The notes beneath the pieces were generated by a model that saw only the letters and a program-made list of their open reading frames with translations, was not told where the DNA came from and searched no databases. A stretch of 64,000 bases of DNA, from positions 81,721 through 145,720 of the forward strand of contig NZ_AQRC01000011.1 of the NCBI RefSeq assembly GCF_000737065.1, given 5' to 3'. This document shows, one piece after another, positions 27,217 through 34,566 of the stretch. The DNA is from Thioclava atlantica (GTDB taxonomy: Bacteria; Pseudomonadota; Alphaproteobacteria; Rhodobacterales; Rhodobacteraceae). The position numbers were made by a program, and so were the translations under genes. How positions within the stretch are numbered: the first letter of the stretch is position 1; every line of letters begins with the position of its first letter.

Positions 27217-28232
27217 AACCGCTTCGCCCTCTCCGCCATCCTGACCACCTGCGCGCTCGCCGTCGCCGCGGCGCTCTTTACCGCAGCAGGAGCCTGCACA
27301 GCTCCACGTCCAATCGCCTCACCCGTCGTGAGCGCTCCGATCCGCGACCTGCCCTGCACACCAGACGTGTTAGCCAGCCCTCTCAGCACCCCGGCGGACC
27401 CACTGACGATCGCCGGTGCCGCCGCCACCATTAGGTTTCCCGAGATGCCGCGAACGATCAGGGGTGTTGCTGCTACAAATCCTTTGGCGAGGAAAACCAT
27501 GACGAAGAACGGCACAAGCGATCCGATGTTGGTTGCCGAGTTCGGATCACCGAGCTGGGCCAGCAGCGAATTCGCCATGCCGACGACGGTCGAAAACATG
27601 GCTGCGATGACGATGGGGTAGAAGGCGTAGCTGATCGTCGTCGAGACCCATCTGTGGAAGAAATCCTTGGTCGCGTCGAAGAGCGACAGAGCGATCATGA
27701 TCGGAGCGAGACCAAGCATGAGGGTCAGCATCATCTTGGCGAAGATGAGAACGATGCCGGTCATGAAGCCAAGGAGGCTCAGCAGCACCAGGCCAATGCC
27801 TCCGAGGATCGCGCCGGTCATCCAGTTCAGGTTGTTGCCGATCGCGTTCAGGTATTGGCTGAACTTTGTGATGAGATCATCAAATTCAGAGGCAAAATAG
27901 GTAGCGCCCGCTCCGCCGCCACCGACTGATGAGATGAGAGCGCCCGCAACATAGTCAAGCCCACCAATGACGGCATTCGCAACCGCGTTGAAGTTGGCCC
28001 AGTTGAAGGCGAACAGGCCAATCAAAGTCAGCTTTATCAGGTACCAGAAGAAGCTGGCCCCATCCATGCTGCGGAATTGGAAGGCCATGTTGATGCAGAC
28101 GCCGATCAACGAAAGCGTAACCATCAGCAGGACGATCGTGCCGGTATTGCTGGCCACTGCCCCGAACTGGGACTCGGCCGCATCGACAAGGAACGCGTCT
28201 GCGGTTCCGACCATCCAACTGACGACACTCAT
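27207..28232 (-). CDS. virB6: VirB6-like inner membrane protein of the secretion channel
   Basis: VirB6 is the polytopic inner-membrane part of the type IV secretion channel. The 341-residue product has about six hydrophobic segments, including IVLLMVTLSLIGVCINMAF near residue 32, FWYLIKLTLIGLFAFNWA near 62, a strongly hydrophobic block near 142-185, and FVMVFLAKGFVAATPLI near 245, with a glycine-rich periplasmic loop in between. The C-terminal 70 residues are alanine-rich and basic. It is the last gene of the virB operon; its start shares one base with the stop of the preceding small gene (TAATG). Confidence 0.85.
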   Translation of the reverse strand: MSVVSWMVGTADAFLVDAAESQFGAVASNTGTIVLLMVTLSLIGVCINMAFQFRSMDGASFFWYLIKLTLIGLFAFNWANFNAVANAVIGGLDYVAGALISSVGGGGAGATYFASEFDDLITKFSQYLNAIGNNLNWMTGAILGGIGLVLLSLLGFMTGIVLIFAKMMLTLMLGLAPIMIALSLFDATKDFFHRWVSTTISYAFYPIVIAAMFSTVVGMANSLLAQLGDPNSATNIGSLVPFFVMVFLAKGFVAATPLIVRGISGNLMVAAAPAIVSGSAGVLRGLANTSGVQGRSRIGALTTGEAIGRGAVQAPAAVKSAAATASAQVVRMAERAKRLAR

Positions 28233-28651
28233 TACCAGTTATCTTGCGCTTCGCAGAGGTCCTGAACCTCTCTTGAAATATTATCTCGCTGTTCAGCGAT
28301 TGAACGGCGGGCTTGGGTTTGTTCAGCCTGGGACATCGCTTGGAACCGTTCTTCGTATTCAGCTGACGCGGCGTCCCAAGCCGGGAAGCGAACGTCACAG
28401 TTGCAATCACCAGTTTCCTTGATTGCCTGCCATGACCTCAGTTCATAGAGATCCATCAAGGTCCGCGCCTTGTAGGCCTCCCTCGGATTGATTTCGTCCA
28501 TCCAGGTCGGTCGCGCCGGACGATCGTTGCAGATCCGGTATTGTTGAGGCGACATATCCACTGTGAGATCGTTTGAAACCTGAGGCGAAGTCTGCGCCAC
28601 AAGGGGGCCCGCCAAGGCGGCAAACATGAGTGCGAGAATTGGTTTTCGCAT
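28232..28651 (-). CDS. Small exported protein in the virB operon
   Basis: This 139-residue protein has a signal peptide (MRKPILALMFAALAGPLVAQ) and four cysteines in the mature part (CNDR, CNCD, CEAQ), which suggests disulphide bonding in the periplasm. No family is recognised. It sits between virB11 and virB6, where some operons carry an entry-exclusion or channel accessory gene. The ATG at 28651 was chosen because AAGGAA precedes it and the signal peptide starts there. Coding is supported by the tight coupling to virB6. Confidence 0.75.
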   Translation of the reverse strand: MRKPILALMFAALAGPLVAQTSPQVSNDLTVDMSPQQYRICNDRPARPTWMDEINPREAYKARTLMDLYELRSWQAIKETGDCNCDVRFPAWDAASAEYEERFQAMSQAEQTQARRSIAEQRDNISREVQDLCEAQDNW

Positions 28652-28667
28652 CTGGGAGATTCCTTTT

Positions 28668-29702
28668 TTACTCAGCGGCAACGGAGGGGCTCTTGTTGCC
28701 TCTGCCGTCGACCGTGTCGAGGTTCAAATCTGTGGTTTGACCCGGCAGGAAGAACTCGGTGATCCCGCGCGCGCCTTCATGGCGGCCTGCCTGAATGATC
28801 ACGTCGATCGAGCCCTCAATGTAATCGATCATGTCGGCATAGGTCATCGGCACATCGGTTTTCAGGGCGGCGATGGCGAGGCGGCGAACAGCAAGTTGTG
28901 GGGTCTCGGCATGCAGCGTAGTCAGCGATCCACCGTGGCCGGTGTTGATTGCCTCGAGAAACGTCATCGCCTCGCGACCGCGGACTTCGCCTAGGACAAT
29001 CCGGTCGGGTCGCATGCGAAGCGTTGAGGCCAAGAGCACATCGGCACTGCGGGCATCCGTGTCCCGGTCCGCGATCAACGTCACGGCATTGGGCTGCTCG
29101 GGGCGCAGCTCGGCCGCCTCCTCGATGGTGATGATCCGCTCTTCGGGCGGAATCAGCGAAAGGATCTTGCGCGCCGCAACCGTCTTGCCGGTCGACGTGC
29201 CGCCCGAGACGATCATGTTGAGCTTGTTCTCGACGCAAAACCGCAGCGCGGCGCCGATGTCGCCGGATGTCACCACATCGCGCAGTGCGGCGTTACGTTC
29301 GCGGCGCAGGCCTTCGAGGCTGCGCTCCTTGCCATAGAGAAATCCGAGCCGGATCGCCTCTAGCGGCAGGGAGGAGAAAAACCGCAGTGATATTGAAAAC
29401 CCGCCCTCGACTGCCGGCGGCTGGATCACCTGCGCGCGGATCGGGCGATCTCGATATAGGATCGAGACCGAGACGATAGGCTTCTTGGTGCTTAGCGTGG
29501 TCGAGGCGGCGGAGGCGATCTGGTTGCCGAGGTCCTTGATCTCGGTCTGGCTCAGCGGGCTGCCGAGACCTCGCATGAAGTGATCGCCCTGGAATTCGCC
29601 CCAGACTTGTCCGTCGGGATTGATGCAGATCTCGATCGTGTCGTCGCGCAGGACCTCGGGGCCGAAACGGTCGAGCGACGCTTCCAGATAACTTGCAGCC
29701 AT
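28668..29702 (-). CDS. virB11: VirB11 traffic ATPase
   Basis: VirB11 is the cytoplasmic hexameric ATPase that works with VirB4 and VirD4. The 344-residue product has Walker A SGGTSTGKT near residue 165, an Asp box region (ITIEEAAEL), Walker B RIVLGEVRGREA near 238 and the His box GHGGSLTTLHAETP near 258. The start at 29702 lies one base from the virB10 stop; an in-frame extension upstream would overlap virB10. All motifs are intact. Confidence 0.95.
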   Translation of the reverse strand: MAASYLEASLDRFGPEVLRDDTIEICINPDGQVWGEFQGDHFMRGLGSPLSQTEIKDLGNQIASAASTTLSTKKPIVSVSILYRDRPIRAQVIQPPAVEGGFSISLRFFSSLPLEAIRLGFLYGKERSLEGLRRERNAALRDVVTSGDIGAALRFCVENKLNMIVSGGTSTGKTVAARKILSLIPPEERIITIEEAAELRPEQPNAVTLIADRDTDARSADVLLASTLRMRPDRIVLGEVRGREAMTFLEAINTGHGGSLTTLHAETPQLAVRRLAIAALKTDVPMTYADMIDYIEGSIDVIIQAGRHEGARGITEFFLPGQTTDLNLDTVDGRGNKSPSVAAE

Positions 29703-29703
29703 G

Positions 29704-31029
29704 TCAGAAAATCTCGAGGTCACGATCAACCATGACCGTGATCCGTGTACCCTGATCGACATGTATCACTGGCCGGATCGCCAGATAGTCCTGCATCACG
29801 CTTTGCGTGCTATCGCGCAGGTCGGTGCCGACATCACTCGCAACATCGGCCGCCGCCTCGCTGTCGATTTGACCCGCTGCAGCCGCAGGCAGGGCGCCGA
29901 TCAAGGAGATCAGCGCGGCGGAGCTGAAGCGTTGCGCGAAACGGGTGTCGACAAACCCGGTGGTGCCAGTACGGCCGAGTTCGTCTCCACCGAAGGCGCT
30001 GATCTGCACGGTCTGATTATCGGGCAAGATGATCCGGTCCCATGCCACCATGACGCGCGATTGGGCGAGTGCGACATCGGAGCGGTAGCGCCCGATCAGC
30101 CGCGCGCCGCGCGGGATCAGGATACGCGTTCCATCGAAAGAATGGACGTCTTCCGAGACGATGGCGCGGATCGCGCCGGGCAGTGTGCTGTCGAGGGCCG
30201 TCTCTGTCACAGCCTGAATCATGGTGCCCTGAACAACCGTGTTCGATGGGTTCGCGATCACTTCGGCACGTGTCACCTGCGCAGGTTGTGCGCCCGAACG
30301 AACAAAGGCTTCATCTGCATTCAGGCGTGCGGCTTCCAGCGTGTTCTCCCTATCCGCACCCGCGCCCATCCCGGAGAAGGCGATCATAGGAGACGCGATA
30401 CGCTCTGCGCGGGCCTCAGCTTCAGCAGCGCGCCGCCTTTCGAGTTCGGCCAGCCGCAATTCTTCTTCACTTGGTCCCAATGAGGTCGGCTCTGGTGGTG
30501 CAAGCCGTGCAAGTTCCAAGTCCATGCGGAGCTGATCCAATTCGCGATCCCGCTCGGTCAGTTGCCGCTCGAGGGCCCGCTGCGCCTCGGCGGATGCCTC
30601 CTGTAAGGTGGCAATTTGCGCCGTCAGGTCCGCAATAGCCTGCTCCGCCGCGCTATCCGCGGCCTCGGCCGGTCTTGCGCGCAGGTCCTCGAGTTCCGCT
30701 CTCAATGTCGCAAGACTTTCCATCAGCGCGAGTTCCGACTCGCTCGGACCTGTGTCCGCAGCCGGGGCTTGGCTGGGCTCCGGGGCAGAAATCGGCGCCA
30801 GATCTCCGAATCCGGGGCCGCTGCTCTGGAACTCTTCCGGCGCGGCGGTCGCCATTGGTGCTTCTGCCGACGGCTGTAGGGCAGCCCACGCCAGACCACC
30901 TGCTGCCGCGATACCGACGACTCCAAGGATCGCGGCAAGCGGCGCAGGCCGCTTGTCGGCCTTCGCTTTGCCCGTCGAACCTTCGAGAGCCGCGAGGCGC
31001 GCGGCGAGGTCTTCCGTACCTTCGGTCAT
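29704..31029 (-). CDS. virB10: VirB10-like channel scaffold protein
   Basis: VirB10 spans both membranes and forms the channel core with VirB7 and VirB9. The 441-residue product has a short cytoplasmic part, one membrane segment (LAAILGVVGIAAAGGLAWAAL, about residues 30-50), a proline- and glutamate-rich coiled-coil region (about 90-210), and the TrbI/VirB10 beta-barrel domain (VVQGTMIQAVTETALDS, GTRILIPRGARLIGRY, ITVMVDRDL). The start at 31029 overlaps the virB9 stop (ATGA). Confidence 0.93.
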   Translation of the reverse strand: MTEGTEDLAARLAALEGSTGKAKADKRPAPLAAILGVVGIAAAGGLAWAALQPSAEAPMATAAPEEFQSSGPGFGDLAPISAPEPSQAPAADTGPSESELALMESLATLRAELEDLRARPAEAADSAAEQAIADLTAQIATLQEASAEAQRALERQLTERDRELDQLRMDLELARLAPPEPTSLGPSEEELRLAELERRRAAEAEARAERIASPMIAFSGMGAGADRENTLEAARLNADEAFVRSGAQPAQVTRAEVIANPSNTVVQGTMIQAVTETALDSTLPGAIRAIVSEDVHSFDGTRILIPRGARLIGRYRSDVALAQSRVMVAWDRIILPDNQTVQISAFGGDELGRTGTTGFVDTRFAQRFSSAALISLIGALPAAAAGQIDSEAAADVASDVGTDLRDSTQSVMQDYLAIRPVIHVDQGTRITVMVDRDLEIF

Positions 31030-31727
31030 GATGTGGCCTGTCCTGCGTCCTGGACGCAAATCACCTCTTCGCCAAGGCGAAGGACCCATTGTCGGTTGAC
31101 GCCGGACACGCGGATGACGCCGTCACTCAAGGCCTGGCTGTTCACCGCGCGTTCCCTGCCGTTCGAATATCGGAAGATGGCGGGCACCGGCGCATTCCGT
31201 GCGAACCGGAAATACGTGAAGGTACCATCATCCCAGATGGCCGTCGGCGTGAACTCTTCTCGGGCACTGACCGCATAGTTCGCGTTCGGCGCATCGGCCG
31301 CAACCGCCCTGGTGGGTTGCACGCGGTTTTCAGGATAGCGGAACTGCACGACATAATGCGGCGTCTCCCGGGCTTCGACGACATGGAAGTAGTAGGAGCG
31401 GCGGTTGGTGTAGACGGTGATGTTGGTGGCGACGCCAGATGCTGTCGGCTTGATGGCGAAGGCACGGCCACCCGGGACACCGTCGAATTGAAACCCGACC
31501 GTATCGCCGGCGATGATCGAGCGGATGGTTTCACCCTCACCGAATTCGACCGTGGTGACGCGGGTCAGAGTCGTGACGACACGGTAAACTTGGCCTTCAG
31601 TCCAGGTCGCGACGCGCACGCGATTGTCATGAGAACCTGGACGGGGCGTAGTTTCGGCCAAAGCAGTCGTTCCCGCGAACGCGAGAATACTGGCGGCCAG
31701 CAGCGCAGAGATTGGAGTGCGGGTCAT
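31026..31727 (-). CDS. virB9: VirB9-like outer membrane complex protein
   Basis: VirB9 forms the outer-membrane ring with VirB7 and VirB10. The 233-residue product has a signal peptide ending near ALA (residue 24), the N-terminal VirB9 domain (VATWTEGQVYRVVTTL, FGEGETIRSI) and the C-terminal VirB10-binding domain (FTYFRFARNAPVPAIF, GVNRQWVLRLG). Both ends overlap their neighbours by ATGA, showing tight coupling. Confidence 0.93.
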   Translation of the reverse strand: MTRTPISALLAASILAFAGTTALAETTPRPGSHDNRVRVATWTEGQVYRVVTTLTRVTTVEFGEGETIRSIIAGDTVGFQFDGVPGGRAFAIKPTASGVATNITVYTNRRSYYFHVVEARETPHYVVQFRYPENRVQPTRAVAADAPNANYAVSAREEFTPTAIWDDGTFTYFRFARNAPVPAIFRYSNGRERAVNSQALSDGVIRVSGVNRQWVLRLGEEVICVQDAGQATS

Positions 31728-32389
31728 TCAGAACGGTCCGATCGGATGGCATATTGGGTGACGGTGAAACCGAAAGGGTTTTGCCAGACATCGTCGATCG
31801 CGCGGGTCCGCTCGGGCCGGAATTCGAACATCAACGTGGCAGTGAACGATCCAGCCTGTACCCCCTGCGGGCTTGTCAGGCGCTTTCTGAGCCGCACCTG
31901 GGCGCGGTTCTCGCCAATAAGGGTGATCGATGCGATCTCAACGGCCATCTCGGCCGCAGCCCCGTATCGCGTCGGCGGATAGTTCTCCTGACCCGATGTC
32001 CACATCGCGCGCATGCTGGCCTCGGCCGACCCGGAAGACTGTGCCAGGACACGGCGGACACGAAGATCGTTGTCGAGCTGGTTGTAGGTTTCGCGGTCGA
32101 GAATGTAGCGGTAGATTTGCGCTTCGATCACGGCAGGGCGTTCGGCGAGCGACACGGTTTCAACCGTGGCATTGGGGAGCGCCACCCCGGTCGCGGGATC
32201 GTAGGGGACAACCACGGGAGGCGGCGTCTCGACCATCAGCGCGACAGCCGCAGCCGTCAAACAACCAAATACGCCGAAGCCTGCCCCGGAAAGGCCGATC
32301 ATCCGCCAAAGCTGTTCCCGGCGCAGGGCACCGTAGACAAGTTCCTCTTCCACGAGCTCGCGCGCAGTCATCACCCCTGCCCCACTCAT
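31724..32389 (-). CDS. virB8: VirB8-like inner membrane assembly protein
   Basis: VirB8 is a bitopic inner-membrane protein that nucleates channel assembly. The 221-residue product has one membrane segment (about residues 32-53) and a periplasmic domain containing ETYNQLDNDLRVRRVLAQSS and an IGENRAQVRLRKRL strand, as in the VirB8 fold. It overlaps virB5 upstream and virB9 downstream by ATGA. Its position between VirB5 and VirB9 agrees with the usual order. Confidence 0.9.
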   Translation of the reverse strand: MSGAGVMTARELVEEELVYGALRREQLWRMIGLSGAGFGVFGCLTAAAVALMVETPPPVVVPYDPATGVALPNATVETVSLAERPAVIEAQIYRYILDRETYNQLDNDLRVRRVLAQSSGSAEASMRAMWTSGQENYPPTRYGAAAEMAVEIASITLIGENRAQVRLRKRLTSPQGVQAGSFTATLMFEFRPERTRAIDDVWQNPFGFTVTQYAIRSDRSE

Positions 32390-33183
32390 GGCTCGAGATC
32401 CGGCAAGGTGAAGTCCATGTAGCGGCGTTCTTCGGCGACGGTGGCGGCATCAACCACGCCTGCATTGCCTGCGCCGAGGGTTTGGATCGCTTCCAGCTCC
32501 CACATCCGGGTCATGGCGATGGCGAGTTCCGCCGTGACGCGTGTGTTATGATCCATCGAGGCTTTGAGATCCTCCATGTCGGGGATCATCTCGACCAGAC
32601 GTTCCACCCGTTCGAGAGACTGTTCCGCCTCTGCGTGGCTGTTCTGCGCCACCGCCGACATCACAGCACCTGTGGTGGCCCGCGTGGCCACGCCTTCGGC
32701 GCCCGGATTGCCGCTGGTGGCGATCTCGCGGAGTGAATCCTCGTCGAACCCGGCGCTTGCCAGCGCCTGTTCCATCTGCGTGCGCATGGGCCCGGCATTG
32801 GGCCCGATGAGCGCGCTCCAATCGCCCGCCTGGATGCCTCGGATCAGGCCAGGGATGTCTTCGAAGTTGGCCTCAAGCAAGGTGTCGAGGTCCCCGCCCA
32901 TGGCAAGTCCGAGGATGCTGCGCGGCCCGGTGAGCGAGGCATACATCTCGTTCAGCTGATCGAGTTGGCTTTGCAGCATGTCCAGTTGCTCCAACGCATT
33001 GTCCAGAAGATCGGTCTGGATCCCGAAATCCTGCAGCATCTGTTGAAGCTGGCGGATTTCCTGAGCAATGTTCTGAGTGTCCACCGTGGGCACACCCTGT
33101 GCCGCGACAGGTCCAGTGACATTGAGGGCAAGCGCGAGAGCGATGCTACCGGCGAAAAGGGAACGGGGCGGGCGCAGGTTCAA
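32386..33183 (-). CDS. virB5: VirB5/TrbJ-like pilus-associated protein
   Basis: VirB5 is a minor pilus component thought to contact recipients. The 265-residue product has a signal peptide ending AAQG (about residue 30), a long helical bundle with coiled-coil segments (EIRQLQQMLQDFGIQTDLLD) and the final motif ERRYMDFTLPDL. It begins with TTG, supported by AGGAGG upstream, and overlaps the preceding gene. Its N- and C-terminal motifs are shared with that gene. Confidence 0.82.
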   Translation of the reverse strand: MNLRPPRSLFAGSIALALALNVTGPVAAQGVPTVDTQNIAQEIRQLQQMLQDFGIQTDLLDNALEQLDMLQSQLDQLNEMYASLTGPRSILGLAMGGDLDTLLEANFEDIPGLIRGIQAGDWSALIGPNAGPMRTQMEQALASAGFDEDSLREIATSGNPGAEGVATRATTGAVMSAVAQNSHAEAEQSLERVERLVEMIPDMEDLKASMDHNTRVTAELAIAMTRMWELEAIQTLGAGNAGVVDAATVAEERRYMDFTLPDLEP

Positions 33184-34346
33184 CGCAAATCCTCCTGACT
33201 AAAATCCATGTATTGCCGTTCGGCAGCTTGCGCTGCCGCCAAGGCGATCTGCTCGGCGCTGAGTGGCTCGGTTCGGGCGGCCTTGATCCGGGTCCGGATT
33301 GCGACCAGCCGGGCCAGTTCGGCCCGGGCATAGGTGTTGAGCGCGATGGCCTCGTGGAGATCCTCGGTCTCACCAATGCGGGTGATGATGTCCTGAACCC
33401 GCAGGGCGGCGGCACGGACCGAGACCAGCGAATAGTCGCCATAGACCCCTGCGCCGTGGGCCGAGAGGCTGAAACTCGCGTTGGCGAGGAGCACAGGGTC
33501 GATGGTGCCGAGCGCATCAATGCCGCCTACGGCCGCGAGGTAGCTGTTGTACTGCTGCGGGATCACCACGACATAATGCTGGGTTTCCGCGAAGGGTGGC
33601 ACACCGCCATAATCCTGCACATTGCCCGGCCCGGCGTTATAGGCGGCGAGCGCATGGATAATGTTGCCATCGAACATGTTCAGCATTTGTGCGAGGTATC
33701 GCGCACCGCCGGTGATCTGCAGATAGGGATCGTCGTAATAGGCCGGGTAGATCCCGAGATCGCCCGCGGTACCGGGCATGATCTGGGTAAGTCCGAAGGC
33801 CCCCACGGGTGAGCGTGCCCCGATCTGGAAACGGCTTTCCTGCCAGATCAGCGCCTGCAAGAGACAGCGCCATTGCACAAGCGAAAGGCCCGCACGGGCG
33901 ACCCCGGACAGACTATGGGTGTCGCGTGCTGCGCGGATGATCAGCTCCTCGATCCCCTCCCTGGCATCGCCGAACATCCGCGCTGCCGCTGGATTGGTGT
34001 CCTCGGGCGCATAAAGACTGGCGGCCGCGCTTTCGACGTCGCCTACCGCCCCCTGCCCCGCCTCGAGCCCCGCCACGGTTCCGGCCACGTCTCCAGCGCC
34101 AAGCGACATGGCATCCATCAGCCCTTCGAGGGAGGCGAGTTGCTGGCGCTCGATTTCGGCCAGTTCCTCCTCGCGGCTTAGCCGGACCTGCTGCAGTGCC
34201 AGGTCCCGATCGGTCTGCTCAAGGATGGCCTGCCGCTCTGCGAAGAGGCGCAGATCGAAGGTCGGCACGCCTTGGGCGACCGCTGGCCCCACCATGGCAC
34301 CTGTCAGCGCAAGGCTGATCATCGAGAGGGGAAGCCAGGTCCGCAT
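33180..34346 (-). CDS. Lytic transglycosylase with VirB5-like ends
   Basis: The protein (388 residues, signal peptide to about residue 25) carries a Slt/VirB1-type muramidase domain: LIWQESRFQIGARSPVGAFG with the catalytic glutamate near residue 169, and NIIHALAAYNAGPGNV near 230. Outside the domain it resembles the next gene: AQGVPTFD at the mature N-terminus and ERQYMDFSQEDL at the C-terminus, matching AQGVPTVD and ERRYMDFTLPDL there. It looks like a VirB5-type protein that gained a transglycosylase domain, or a paralogue pair. It would cut peptidoglycan for channel assembly. A separate VirB1-like gene is also present upstream. Confidence 0.85.
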   Translation of the reverse strand: MRTWLPLSMISLALTGAMVGPAVAQGVPTFDLRLFAERQAILEQTDRDLALQQVRLSREEELAEIERQQLASLEGLMDAMSLGAGDVAGTVAGLEAGQGAVGDVESAAASLYAPEDTNPAAARMFGDAREGIEELIIRAARDTHSLSGVARAGLSLVQWRCLLQALIWQESRFQIGARSPVGAFGLTQIMPGTAGDLGIYPAYYDDPYLQITGGARYLAQMLNMFDGNIIHALAAYNAGPGNVQDYGGVPPFAETQHYVVVIPQQYNSYLAAVGGIDALGTIDPVLLANASFSLSAHGAGVYGDYSLVSVRAAALRVQDIITRIGETEDLHEAIALNTYARAELARLVAIRTRIKAARTEPLSAEQIALAAAQAAERQYMDFSQEDLR

Positions 34347-34350
34347 TGGC

Positions 34351-34566
34351 TTAGCCGCCCGCTCCCAGCATCACGAAATCGCACGCCGTGTCGCGGCGCG
34401 TAACCTCCGCCCCCATGGTCGAGATCGTGGCGGTGGCGGTTCCTGCCTGCGCAGGAGCCTCGCGAAAATTGAAGCAGTTGGCTTGCGAGGGGTTATGCTG
34501 CGCACAGGCTGTCAGGGTCAGGCCGAGCCCTAGCAGCACGACGCTGCGAATGATGGTACTGGTCAT
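34351..34566 (-). CDS. Small lipoprotein, probably VirB7-like
   Basis: The 71-residue product has a signal peptide with lipobox LTAC (cysteine near residue 21) and a short mature chain with two further cysteines (ANCF, TACDF). It is coupled to virB4 (ATGA). A small lipoprotein in a virB operon is normally VirB7, which anchors VirB9; here it lies after VirB4 rather than next to VirB9, so the name rests on type and context. Confidence 0.7.
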   Translation of the reverse strand: MTSTIIRSVVLLGLGLTLTACAQHNPSQANCFNFREAPAQAGTATATISTMGAEVTRRDTACDFVMLGAGG

